DNA of 64,000 nucleotides from assembly GCA_963718635.1 (NCBI GenBank), contig OY970367.1, positions 6,076,001 through 6,140,000 on the forward strand, in the 5' to 3' direction. Source of the stretch: JAIOQJ01 sp963718635. Its GTDB lineage: Bacteria > Planctomycetota > Planctomycetia > Gemmatales > Gemmataceae. A program made the position numbers and the translations under genes. The notes beneath the pieces are model-generated. The model did no database searches. It was not told the origin of the DNA and worked only from the letters and a program-made list of their open reading frames with translations. Positions 1 through 8,525 of this stretch are shown here, piece after piece. Position 1 is the first letter of the stretch; each line of letters starts with the position of its first letter.

Positions 1-11
1 CCGCCGAAGAT

Positions 12-560
12 GTGAAAATGACCGCCAAGAAGGAAGAGATTAAAGCCGAGCATACGAGCGGTCTGACGCGCTACGACTTAGGCATCTGGACGCTTGTCGT
101 TTTCGGTCTGCTGTTCTTGATTTTATCGAAGACTGCCTGGAAGCCGATCATGGCCGGCTTGCAAAAGCGAGAGGATACGCTTACTGCGTTTCATACGGAT
201 GCGGAGAAAGCTCGGGCCGAGGCGGAGCGACTATTGCAGGAAGTGAAAGCGCAGCGAGCCAAGGCGAACGAAGAAGTTGTGGCCATCATTGCCGAAGCTC
301 GTCGTGATGCCGATGCCTTCCGGGATGCGGAGAAGGTGCGGACCGCAGCCGATATTCAAGCGGAGCGCGATCGACTCAAGCGCGAGATTGCGACGGCGCG
401 AGATCAAGCGCTATCGGAGATTTGGGAGAAAACGGTCCAGCTTGCGGCACTCGTTTCATCGAAGACCATCGGCCGTGTCGTCTCCGCAGACGATCATCGC
501 CGGTTGATCGATGAATCCCTGGCGGAACTGAACCAACGGCTCACCGGCTCGCAAGTTTGA
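12..560 (+). CDS. atpF: ATP synthase F0 subunit b
   Basis: Subunit b is the peripheral stalk that links the membrane F0 sector to F1. The 182-residue product has one hydrophobic segment at about residues 23-43, followed by a long charged Ala/Glu/Arg-rich helix, as expected for this subunit. The listed start is GTG at 12, with an ATG two codons later. The frame stays open to the left edge, so the real start may lie upstream of the window; planctomycete b subunits often carry an N-terminal extension. atpH follows immediately. Identity is firm from the architecture plus position; the 5' end is not. Confidence 0.9.
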   Translation: MKMTAKKEEIKAEHTSGLTRYDLGIWTLVVFGLLFLILSKTAWKPIMAGLQKREDTLTAFHTDAEKARAEAERLLQEVKAQRAKANEEVVAIIAEARRDADAFRDAEKVRTAADIQAERDRLKREIATARDQALSEIWEKTVQLAALVSSKTIGRVVSADDHRRLIDESLAELNQRLTGSQV

Positions 561-577
561 ATCGAAGGAGACTCTCC

Positions 578-1285
578 GTGGAAATGACGCGCTCTTTCGA
601 TGAATCCGTCAAAGTTGGCCAAGTGATTGACAGCGGTGAGATGTCGCGCGACGGCAAGCTCTACGAAGAAATTCTGCTCGAAACCAGCCCGAACCGTGTT
701 TCCGCCCGGCTATCCGAAATCTATGCCGAAGCGTTGCTGGATGTGGCGACAAAGCAGGGCAAAGACAAAGAAGTCGGCGATGAGTTCGAATCGCTGGTTC
801 ACGATGTTTTCGATAAAAGCCCCGATCTGGAAACGTTCTTCGCCAACCCGGCGGTGCATCGACGCCGGAAAACCGAAGTCATCGATAAATCAATTGCCGG
901 GAACTGCTCGCCCTTGCTCGAAGATTTCCTGAAACTTCTATGCAAACACGACCGGATGCAGTTATTACGCCTTGTAGCGATTTCTTACCAAGCTCTTCGC
1001 GATAAAGCTGCCAAACGCGTCCGTATCCTGGTCGAGTCGGCCGTTCGCTTGGATGCCGATCAGCTCGAACGGCTGCGAAAGATTTTGGCAGACGATCTGC
1101 ACGAAGAGCCGATATTGATTAACCGGGTTCGACCCGAATTGCTGGGCGGCGTGCTGTTGCACGTCGGCGACAAAGTGTTCGACGCCACCGTCCGCTATCG
1201 GCTCGATACTCTCCGTACACAGTTTTTGGCAAGAGGCAGTCATGAGATTCAAACCGGACGAGATCGTTTCAGTTCTAACGTCTGA
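578..1285 (+). CDS. atpH: ATP synthase F1 subunit delta
   Basis: Delta (OSCP) joins the peripheral stalk to the top of the F1 alpha/beta hexamer. I chose GTG at 578 because AAGGAG lies 7 bases upstream; a TTG at 557 in the same frame has no such site. The product of about 235 residues has the delta fold from about residue 45 (SARLSEIYAEALLDVA) to the end (LLGGVLLHVGDKVFDATV). The first 45 residues are an acidic extension absent from the roughly 177-residue E. coli protein. The 3' end overlaps atpA by 44 bases, implying translational coupling. Confidence 0.9.
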   Translation: MEMTRSFDESVKVGQVIDSGEMSRDGKLYEEILLETSPNRVSARLSEIYAEALLDVATKQGKDKEVGDEFESLVHDVFDKSPDLETFFANPAVHRRRKTEVIDKSIAGNCSPLLEDFLKLLCKHDRMQLLRLVAISYQALRDKAAKRVRILVESAVRLDADQLERLRKILADDLHEEPILINRVRPELLGGVLLHVGDKVFDATVRYRLDTLRTQFLARGSHEIQTGRDRFSSNV

Positions 1286-2948
1286 ACTCTCCGAGTTCCG
1301 CACGCAGTACGATACCCGCGAAGTGGGCCGGGTGCTCGAAGTCGGCGACGGCATTGCGCGCGTCTATGGCCTATCGGGCGTCATGGCCGGCGAACTGGTC
1401 GAGTTCAGCGCGACTGGCGTGCGCGGCCTCGCGTTCAACCTTGAAGAAAGTTCGGTCAGCATCATCATTCTCGGCGATTATCTTAAAATCGCCGAGGGGG
1501 ACGAAGTTCGCACGACAGGCAAGTTGCTGAGCGTGCCGGTCGGCGAAGCGATGATCGGCCGCGTCGTCGATCCGCTGGGCAACCCGGTTGACGGCAAAGG
1601 CCCGATCATCACCGATCAGTTTCGGCCTATCGAAACCACTGCACCCGGCATCGCCGAACGACAGCCGGTCAAGCAGCCGTTGCAAACAGGCATCAAAGCC
1701 GTCGATTCGATGACACCGGTTGGTCGCGGACAACGCGAGTTGATCATCGGCGATCGCAAGACGGGCAAGACGGCTATCGCCATCGATACCATCATCAATC
1801 AAAAATCCGAGAACGTCATCTGCGTTTACGTCGCCTGCGGGCAGATGCAATCGAAGATCGCCCAGATCGTTGAAGACCTACGCCGCAATGGCGCTCTGGA
1901 TTATACGATCGTGGTGGTTTCTTCGTCAGCCGATGCCGCCCCGTTGCAATACATCGCGCCTTACGCGGGCACGGCGATGGCAGAATACTTCATGTACCAA
2001 GGCAAAGACACGCTCGTCGTCTACGACGACTTGTCAAAACAGGCCGCTGCATATCGGCAACTATCGCTGTTGGTCCGTCGTCCTCCCGGCCGCGAGGCCT
2101 ATCCGGGCGACGTTTTCTATTGTCACAGCCGGTTGCTCGAACGTTCGGCCAAGCTGGCGGACAAGTATGTAATCGTCAAAGGCGATGCCGACGAATCGAA
2201 GGTGATGGACGATTGGGGCGCCAACAACGCCGACGACGCCAAAGCCGCTCGGCAAGATGGCGGCAAAGGCAAAGTCTACTTTGGCGGCCCCGGCAAACAT
2301 GAAGCCGAGAACGACCTGAAGAATTTCCCGGGTCACAAGATTGCTCGTGTTATCACCTCAGGCGGTTCGCTCACCGCGTTGCCGATTATCGAAACGCTCG
2401 AAGGCGAAGTGTCCGCCTATATTCCTACGAACGTAATCTCGATCACGGACGGCCAGATTTATCTTCAGCCATCCCTGTTCTATGCGGGTGTTCGCCCGGC
2501 CGTTGACGTCGGCATCTCCGTTAGCCGGGTAGGCGGCAACGCCCAGATTGGCGCCATGAAAGACAAGCGCGTCGCCGGTGGTTTGAAGCTGACTCTTGCG
2601 GCCTTCCGCGAATTGGAAGCGTTCGCGCAGCTCGGCACGGAACTCGACCCGGTGACGCAACGGTCGCTTGATCGTGGCTACCGCATGGTCGAAGTGCTCA
2701 AGCAGCCGCAGTTCAAGCCGATGAATGTGATCGACCAGATCATGATCATCTATTCGGCCAACGCCGGCGCGTTGGACAAAGTTGATCGCAAGAAAGTGCG
2801 CGACTGGGAAGAGCAGTTCACGCACTTCATGAAAGAACAAAAGCCGGAAGTCCGAGCAGCGCTCGTCAAAGAGAAGAAGTTGACGCCCGAAATCATCGCG
2901 CAACTCGATTCGGCGATCGCAGCGTTCCAACCGTTGTTCAAAGCGTAA
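1242..2948 (+). CDS. atpA: ATP synthase F1 subunit alpha
   Basis: Alpha is the non-catalytic nucleotide-binding subunit of the F1 head. The P-loop GDRKTGKT is at residues 170-177, and the signature PAVDVGISVSRVGG is near residue 420. At 568 residues the protein is longer than the usual 500-515. The excess is an Asp/Lys/Gly-rich insert at about residues 307-373, between HSRLLERSAKL and GGSLTALPIIE, where most alpha subunits have fewer than 20 residues. Flanking sequence is fully conserved and the frame is intact, so the insert is real coding sequence. The start overlaps the atpH end. Confidence 0.97.
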   Translation: MRFKPDEIVSVLTSELSEFRTQYDTREVGRVLEVGDGIARVYGLSGVMAGELVEFSATGVRGLAFNLEESSVSIIILGDYLKIAEGDEVRTTGKLLSVPVGEAMIGRVVDPLGNPVDGKGPIITDQFRPIETTAPGIAERQPVKQPLQTGIKAVDSMTPVGRGQRELIIGDRKTGKTAIAIDTIINQKSENVICVYVACGQMQSKIAQIVEDLRRNGALDYTIVVVSSSADAAPLQYIAPYAGTAMAEYFMYQGKDTLVVYDDLSKQAAAYRQLSLLVRRPPGREAYPGDVFYCHSRLLERSAKLADKYVIVKGDADESKVMDDWGANNADDAKAARQDGGKGKVYFGGPGKHEAENDLKNFPGHKIARVITSGGSLTALPIIETLEGEVSAYIPTNVISITDGQIYLQPSLFYAGVRPAVDVGISVSRVGGNAQIGAMKDKRVAGGLKLTLAAFRELEAFAQLGTELDPVTQRSLDRGYRMVEVLKQPQFKPMNVIDQIMIIYSANAGALDKVDRKKVRDWEEQFTHFMKEQKPEVRAALVKEKKLTPEIIAQLDSAIAAFQPLFKA

Positions 2949-2992
2949 GGGTAATCTCCGTTTAGCGGCGAGCCGGCGGCGAGCATTAAACT

Positions 2993-3880
2993 ATGGCTAA
3001 ACTTCGTGTCCTCGTACAGCGCCGTAAGGCAGTTCGCAATATCCGCAAAATTACGCGGACGATGGAACTGATCGCTACCGCGCGTTTCAAGAAGGCGCTT
3101 GATCGCGCCACGCAGGCCGAGGCCTATACGCGCAAGATCGCGGAAATAGCCGCGGACCTAACGAAGAACGCCGGCGATGTCTCGCATCCTTTGCTGGCCG
3201 TTCGGGTCGTGCATAAGAGCTTGTTGCTCGTGATCTGTTCGAATCGCGGCCTGTGCGGTGGTTACAACGGCAGCATCCTTCGTGAAGCCGTCGGTCGAAC
3301 GCGGCAGATGCAAAGCAGCGGTTTGAATTTCGACATGGAATTGTCGGGCAAAAGGGCCATCGCTTTCTTCCGCTATCAAGGTGTCAAAGCAGCGCAAAAT
3401 TTCACGCAATTCGAAGACAAGCCGGCTTTTCTTGAAGTGGAGACGGTCGCCAATCGCTACGTCCAGATGTTTGTCAGCGGGCAAGTCGATCGCGTTGAAG
3501 TCGCATACATGAAGTTCATCACAGCATCGCGGCAGACACCCGTTGTTGAAACGCTGCTGCCACTGTCGGGCATGGCTCAAGATGTAGGCCGGCCAAAAGA
3601 GGAGGCAGCTACGGGCGCCTCCGTCAACTACGAGTTCTTGCCGAGTGCAAGCGACATCCTCGAAGAGATCGTGCCGGCGGCCTTCAAAGCGCGGCTGTTC
3701 AAATGTTTTCTCGATGCTGCGGTCAGCGAACAAATCGCCCGCCGAGTCGCCATGAAAGCGGCAACAGAAAACGCCGCGGACTTGATCAAGGATCTGAGCC
3801 AAAAATACAATCGCGCTCGCCAGGCGAATATCACCAAGGAGATTTCGGAACTGATTGCGGGGGCAGAGGCGCTCAAATAA
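2993..3880 (+). CDS. atpG: ATP synthase F1 subunit gamma
   Basis: Gamma is the rotor shaft of F1. The 295-residue product begins with the conserved N-terminal helix (VQRRKAVRNIRKITRTMELIA), and the C-terminal helix carries ARRVAMKAATENAADLI, which together form the coiled-coil shaft. It starts 44 bases after atpA. In most bacteria atpD would follow directly; here 140 non-coding bases and an unrelated gene intervene. Confidence 0.95.
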   Translation: MAKLRVLVQRRKAVRNIRKITRTMELIATARFKKALDRATQAEAYTRKIAEIAADLTKNAGDVSHPLLAVRVVHKSLLLVICSNRGLCGGYNGSILREAVGRTRQMQSSGLNFDMELSGKRAIAFFRYQGVKAAQNFTQFEDKPAFLEVETVANRYVQMFVSGQVDRVEVAYMKFITASRQTPVVETLLPLSGMAQDVGRPKEEAATGASVNYEFLPSASDILEEIVPAAFKARLFKCFLDAAVSEQIARRVAMKAATENAADLIKDLSQKYNRARQANITKEISELIAGAEALK

Positions 3881-3914
3881 TATCGAGCTACAGGAAGTCC
3901 GGCGGCAATCGGGC

Positions 3915-3951
3915 GTGCGTTATAACCCCTTTAACAATCGCTATCACGCAC
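3915..3951. promoter_or_regulatory. stem-loop between atpG and the inserted gene
   Basis: GTGCGTTATA at 3915-3924 pairs with TATCACGCAC at 3942-3951 (9 of 10 positions), leaving a 17-base loop. It lies 35 bases after the atpG stop. It has no T-run, so it is not a classical terminator; it could be an mRNA processing or stability element that sets atpG and atpD levels. Role is inference. Confidence 0.35.
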
Positions 3952-4020
3952 ATGGATGGTAAACTGAAATCGCTAGTCCACTGCAACGCGCATTGCAAAG
4001 ATTACGCGGTCGCGCGGTGA

Positions 4021-4698
4021 ATGCTCATGATTCTGCCTCAGATAAAATCGGACTTCATCAAGCAACACCTGCAGGCGCTGCAAATAAGCAGTGAGTTAAC
4101 GCGCTGGTTTCGTCGCGCGAGAGAACCGCATGTGGTGAATGTCACAGTAGAAGGTGTCATCGCGGCGCTCAATCGGGAAGGAATCAATCCGGTGCTGATG
4201 GGCGCTCATGGCATCAATGTTTACCGGAGCGAAACGCGCGCAACCCAGGACGTCGATGTATTGGTGATCAAGAAAGACGTACGCAAAGCTGTTCGAATAC
4301 TGGCGGAGGAGTATCCGTATCTTGAGTTGCGGGACAGTTCGGCTGTTGCACGGCTTTCGGATCCGATCACCCAAAAGCCGGTTATTGACGTGATGAAGCC
4401 AAGTTCCATGGGCATCCAGATCGTCTTCCGGCATACGATCCGAATAGGTAATACGCACCGGATTCCCAGCTTGGAAATGGCTTTGATCAGTAAACATTTA
4501 GCAATGAACGGTCCGCAACGGCGCGAGACCAAAAGGCTTTTGGACCTGAGCGACTTTCGGGATATGGTGGAATATAATCGGGAACGCTTGGATTTGGACA
4601 GGCTCAAGCGGATTGCCGATCTCTTGAACCCGAAACGTGGCGATGCGATTCTGAAAATTGTCAAAGACATTGATGCGGGCCGCAACGTGCGGTTGTGA
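4021..4698 (+). CDS. nucleotidyltransferase-like protein inserted in the atp operon
   Basis: The 225-residue product contains GAHGINVYRSETRATQDVDV at about residues 61-80. This resembles the G-x-A...R-x-T-x-D-h-D-h core of minimal or AbiEii-like nucleotidyltransferase folds, in which the D-x-D pair (here DVDV) binds metal. The middle (PVIDVMKPS, SLEMALISKHLAM) fits the rest of such folds. No partner antitoxin or HEPN gene is adjacent. ATG at 4021 and ATG at 4027 are both possible; neither has a strong ribosome binding site. It sits between atpG and atpD, 23 bases before atpD, so it is probably co-transcribed. Parts look more AT-rich than neighbouring atp genes (rows at 4261 and 4441 count to about 42-47% GC), hinting at later acquisition. 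Substrate unknown. Confidence 0.6.
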   Translation: MLMILPQIKSDFIKQHLQALQISSELTRWFRRAREPHVVNVTVEGVIAALNREGINPVLMGAHGINVYRSETRATQDVDVLVIKKDVRKAVRILAEEYPYLELRDSSAVARLSDPITQKPVIDVMKPSSMGIQIVFRHTIRIGNTHRIPSLEMALISKHLAMNGPQRRETKRLLDLSDFRDMVEYNRERLDLDRLKRIADLLNPKRGDAILKIVKDIDAGRNVRL

Positions 4699-4721
4699 TG
4701 ACTTAATCCTTCGGAGACGAC

Positions 4722-6173
4722 ATGGTAGCGACCGCTGCGAAAAAAGGTTCCATTGTGCAGATCATTGGCTCGACGTTCGACGTCGAGTTCAGCGAAGGGC
4801 ACCTCCCCGCTATTTACAATGCGTGCAAAGTAGACGGCGACAACAAGGGGATCTCGATCCACCTGACGGGCGAAGTGCAGCAGCACTTGGGCGGCAGTCG
4901 GGTGCGCTGCGTCGCCCTCGGCTCCACCGATGGCTTAATGCGCGGCATGACGGTCGTTGACACCGGCGCGGCCGTGCAAGTGCCGGTCGGCATGGAAACG
5001 CTTGGCCGAGTTTTTAATCTGCTTGGTACGCCGATCGATGGCCGGGGTCCTGTCGGCGCGAAGGAGCACCGCTCGATCCATGCGAATCCGCCAAAGTTCG
5101 CCGACCTGACACCAAAGTCCGAGATCCTCGAAACGGGCATTAAGGTCATCGACTTGCTTACACCGCTCGTTCGCGGCGGTAAGGCCGGTCTTTTCGGCGG
5201 TGCAGGCCTCGGCAAAACCGTTATCCTTCAAGAATTGATTTCTCGTATCGCGAAAGTGTACAAAGGCTACTCGGTCTTCGCGGGCGTCGGCGAGCGCACC
5301 CGCGAGGGCAACGATCTCTGGCTGGAAATGCAGGAAACGATGGCCGGCGTTGGCGCCGAAGCCAGGCCTGTGCTCGACAGCACCGCGATGGTGTTCGGTC
5401 AGATGAATGAGCCCCCCGGCGCCCGCCTCCGCGTCGCTCTGTCCGCTCTGACGATGGCGGAATGGTTCCGCGATACAACAGGAGCCGAGACGCTCTTGTT
5501 CGTCGATAACGTCTTTCGCTTCTCCCAGGCCGGTTCCGAAGTGTCGGCACTTCTTGGCCGTATGCCCAGCGCCGTCGGTTACCAGCCGACCTTGGCGACC
5601 GAAATGGGCGCACTGCAAGAACGCATTACCTCAACCAACCGAGGCGCTATCACTTCCGTGCAGGCAGTGTACGTTCCGGCCGACGACCCGACCGACCCCG
5701 CGCCGGCCAACACCTTCCAGCATCTTGACGCGTTCATCTATCTGGAACGGTCGATTTCGGAAAAGGGCATCTATCCCGCTATTGATCCTTTGGCGTCCAG
5801 CAGCCGCTTGCTCGATCCTCTCTACATCGGCGAACGGCACTTCAGCGTCGCCCGCCGCGTGCAGACGATTCTGCAGCGCTATCGTGAGCTACAGGACATC
5901 ATCGCCATCCTCGGCGTCGAGGAACTGTCTGAAGAAGACAAACAGGTCGTGAACCGCGCTCGCCGCATTGAGCGCTTCCTATCGCAACCGTTCATCGTCG
6001 CTCAGGCGTTCACAGGCAAGGAAGGCGCCGTCACTCCGCTGACTGAGACCATCCGCAGCTTCGAAGAACTCTGCGATGGCAAATGGGATCATCTGCCCGA
6101 AAGCGCGTTCATGTACGTGGGCGTCATCGAAGAAGCGGAAGAGCAAGCGAAGAAGATGGCAGGCGGTAAGTAG
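4722..6173 (+). CDS. atpD: ATP synthase F1 subunit beta
   Basis: Beta carries the catalytic sites of F1. The P-loop GGAGLGKT is at residues 159-166, and GERTREG supplies the catalytic Glu at about residue 191. The family signature PAVDPLASSSR appears as PAIDPLASSSR. Length is 483 residues, close to the usual 460-480, with a slightly longer N-terminus. CGGAG lies 8 bases before the ATG. It follows the inserted nucleotidyltransferase-like gene by 23 bases and precedes atpC by 103 bases. Confidence 0.97.
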   Translation: MVATAAKKGSIVQIIGSTFDVEFSEGHLPAIYNACKVDGDNKGISIHLTGEVQQHLGGSRVRCVALGSTDGLMRGMTVVDTGAAVQVPVGMETLGRVFNLLGTPIDGRGPVGAKEHRSIHANPPKFADLTPKSEILETGIKVIDLLTPLVRGGKAGLFGGAGLGKTVILQELISRIAKVYKGYSVFAGVGERTREGNDLWLEMQETMAGVGAEARPVLDSTAMVFGQMNEPPGARLRVALSALTMAEWFRDTTGAETLLFVDNVFRFSQAGSEVSALLGRMPSAVGYQPTLATEMGALQERITSTNRGAITSVQAVYVPADDPTDPAPANTFQHLDAFIYLERSISEKGIYPAIDPLASSSRLLDPLYIGERHFSVARRVQTILQRYRELQDIIAILGVEELSEEDKQVVNRARRIERFLSQPFIVAQAFTGKEGAVTPLTETIRSFEELCDGKWDHLPESAFMYVGVIEEAEEQAKKMAGGK

Positions 6174-6229
6174 GCATTGTCGGTTGACGTATCATGTACG
6201 GTGTGTGGTTCGTCGCGACAATCAACCAT

Positions 6230-6260
6230 TTGCAATTTGCAATTGGCAATTTGCAATGCT
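6230..6260. repeat. TTGCAATT iterated palindromic repeat
   Basis: The atpD-atpC spacer holds overlapping copies of CAATTTGCAATT and TTGCAATTGGCAATTTGCAA, giving an imperfect palindrome centred near 6245. It resembles the short iterated intergenic repeats seen elsewhere in this window. It could form a weak hairpin upstream of atpC. Confidence 0.6.
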
Positions 6261-6276
6261 CTAAGAACGAATAATC

Positions 6277-6552
6277 ATGGCTGCGATCGGAAAAAGTTTG
6301 CAAGTCGTAATCGTGACTCCTGAAAAAGCGGTGCTCGATCAGAGCGCCGAGTTTGTCGTTCTCCCCATGGCGGACGGCGAACTCGGCGTGCTGCCGCAAC
6401 ATGCCGCGTTAATCGGTCGCCTTGGCAGAGGCGAGTTGCGAATCACGCAGGCAGGCGCCATCCACAAGTGGCAGGTTTTCGGCGGCTTCGCCCAGGTGCG
6501 CAACAACGTCGTCACTGTTTTGACCGGGCAGGCGGCGATTTCGGGCGATTGA
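6277..6552 (+). CDS. atpC: ATP synthase F1 subunit epsilon, short form
   Basis: Epsilon couples gamma rotation to the c-ring. The 91-residue product covers the N-terminal beta-sandwich only (LQVVIVTPEKAVLD, MADGELGVLPQHAALIG, GGFAQVRNNVVTVLTG). The C-terminal two-helix domain of about 45-50 residues, which inhibits ATP hydrolysis in E. coli and Bacillus, is absent. The stop is clean and no continuation in another frame was seen. Short epsilon subunits are known in some phyla. Start ATG at 6277 follows the TTGCAATT repeat. Confidence 0.92.
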   Translation: MAAIGKSLQVVIVTPEKAVLDQSAEFVVLPMADGELGVLPQHAALIGRLGRGELRITQAGAIHKWQVFGGFAQVRNNVVTVLTGQAAISGD

Positions 6553-6629
6553 TCGATAAGGACTGCCAGGTTTGATGTCCATCAAGATATACTGAGTGCA
6601 ATTACTGTCTCTGAAGCCGGAGCGATCCG

Positions 6630-6980
6630 ATGTCATCTTCATTGCTCTACGTGGCGGGCTTTATACTCGCTGTCGGCCTGGGTGTGAAAGCAGTCCCAAA
6701 GGCTGAGGTAATCAACGACCAGTCAAATGGCCAGCAACGACAGATAAAAGAGCAACCAAAGAAAAAAGATGGTCGGGGAGAAAAGGCAATTGATAACGGT
6801 GATCCCGACGCGCTCGACAAGGTCAATCCGAACCAGAAAGATGATGGGCAGAAGAACGAAAAGGGAAATGGAACGGAACAGATGAAACACGGAAAAGATC
6901 AATCGTGTAGTAATACGCCGCGCCGCCGGTACAATGTTCAGGTTTTATCCGTGTCAAATCCGTGTTTCATCCGTGGCTAA
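6630..6980 (+). CDS. small secreted or membrane-anchored Lys/Asp/Gln-rich protein
   Basis: This gene is not recognised as a family. GGAG lies 8 bases before the ATG. Residues 4-20 form a hydrophobic segment consistent with a signal peptide or anchor, followed by about 70 residues of low-complexity charged sequence (KEQPKKKDGRGEK, NQKDDGQKNEKGNG). The last 13 residues and the stop codon are encoded by an intergenic repeat element at 6941-6981, so the original C-terminus was probably different. It is convergent with der. Confidence 0.5.
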   Translation: MSSSLLYVAGFILAVGLGVKAVPKAEVINDQSNGQQRQIKEQPKKKDGRGEKAIDNGDPDALDKVNPNQKDDGQKNEKGNGTEQMKHGKDQSCSNTPRRRYNVQVLSVSNPCFIRG

Positions 6981-6981
6981 A
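6941..6981. repeat. half copy of the ATCCGTGTTTCATC intergenic element
   Basis: The stretch reads TTTTATCCGTGTCAAATCCG then TGTTTCATCCGTGGCTAAA. Full inverted-repeat copies of the same element lie at 20097-20159 and 47052-47177. Only one arm is present here, and it encodes the end of the preceding gene. Confidence 0.75.
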
Positions 6982-7002
6982 CGCTCTTTTTGACTTTGCT
7001 TC

Positions 7003-8447
7003 TCACACATCCCACAATTCCGACGTCGTATTTTTCTTCTTCGCTGCCCGCTTCGGTTTGACCGATTTCTTTTCACCCGTTGCCGCATCCTTACCGATGT
7101 CCGTTGGCGCGTCGTCGCGGCTCATTGGGGAGCCTTTTCGCGCACGGAGTTCTAATTTGATCGGCACTTCACTAAAGGGAAGATGCCGGCGGAATACCTT
7201 CAATAGGTAACGCTCGTAGTGCGGGTCGAACAAATGAGGTCCGTTGGTGAAAACCACTATTGTCGGCGGCGAAGCCGCGATCTGCGTTCCATAGTAGATC
7301 TTCGGCAAGCGACCCGACTTGGACGATGGTGGATTGGCCTCGACAGCCGCTCGCAAGATGCGGTTCAGTTCGCCCGTTGTCGCACGCATGGCAGCCTGCT
7401 TCACCAACTGCTGCGCTAGGTTGAGCAGCTTGTAAACGTTCTTTCCGTCTTTGGCCGTTACGAAAGAGATCGGAACGTAATCGAGCATCGGGAAGGCCGT
7501 CTTCACATAGGCGGCAAAGTCCGACATCGTGACCTGGTCTTTGATCAAATCCCATTTGTTGATGACGAAGATTGCCGGGCGAAAATGTTCCAGGATGTAC
7601 TCGGTCAACTGCTTATCGACCCGGCTGATTTTCAAGCGCGCGTCGAAGAAATGTAGCACGACGTCGGCCCGGCGAATGGAACGCTCGGCCCGTGCCAGGC
7701 TGTAGAACTCGATGCTGTTGGCCACCGAATTGCGATGGCGGACGCCGGCTGTGTCGATCGCCACAAACGTCTTGCCGTCACGCTCGAAGCGCACGTCCAC
7801 GCTGTCGCGCGTGGTGCCGGGCACTTCTGATACGATGACGCGCTCGGCTTGAGCCAGGCTGTTGATGAACGTGCTCTTGCCCGCATTGCGCCGGCCGACG
7901 ATAGCGAGTTCCAGATGGACTTTATCGGGCGGACCTTGTTCGGCGGGCGCCGGCGGTAGACGCTGGACGATCAAGTCGAGAAGCTTTTCTTTGCCTCGAT
8001 GTTGCTCGGCGCTCACGCCGATCACCGGCTCGTAGCCGAAGACGTGAAACTCGCCGACGTTGCTTTGATATTTCGCATCGTCGGTCTTGTTGGCCACACA
8101 GATGATTGGTTTGCCAATCGTTCGTAAACGATCCGCGACGATCTGATCGAGCGGCACCAGCCCCATGCGGGCATCAACCACGAACAGCACGACATCTGCC
8201 TGATCAATCGCGTACTGAATCTGCTTTTCAACGTCGGCGGTGAGATTATCCATATCTTCGATGCCGATGCCACCCGTATCGGTTAATTCGAAGAAGCGTC
8301 ATCCTCTTCCATCAAGGTGGAAACGCGGTCGCGCGTGACGCCGGCCGTCGGCTCGACAATGCTGATGCGTTTGCCGACCAACCAGTTGAACAGCGATGAT
8401 TTGCCGACATTGGGACGGCCGACGATTGCCACGATCGGTACGGACAC
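7003..8447 (-). CDS. der: ribosome-assembly GTPase Der (EngA), frameshifted
   Basis: Der has two tandem G domains and a KH-like domain and acts in 50S subunit maturation. Domain 1 starts at GTG 8447 (GGAG 7 bases upstream) with P-loop GRPNVGKSS and continues through PTAGVTRDRVSTLMEEDD. The frame then breaks at 8294-8298 by one missing base and resumes as FFELTDTGGIGIEDMDNLTA. Domain 2 has GRRNAGKST and DTAGV. The C-terminal tail of about 45 residues is Lys/Arg-rich. Der is essential in most bacteria, so a sequencing indel is likelier than a true null. It is divergent from the gene at 8526. Confidence 0.92.
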
Positions 8448-8525
8448 TTGCTTGCTCCAGCGCTATCGGCGAACATTTCAAGAAGCGGATCATTCATTGT
8501 ATGCCGAACGCTAGAATGAACCATC

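Noticed and set aside
12..6552. Sodium-type N-ATPase operon
   Set aside because: Gene order F-H-A-G-D-C with a delta subunit is the ordinary F-type layout, and no N-ATPase-specific gene is present; ion specificity cannot be read because the c subunit is outside the window.
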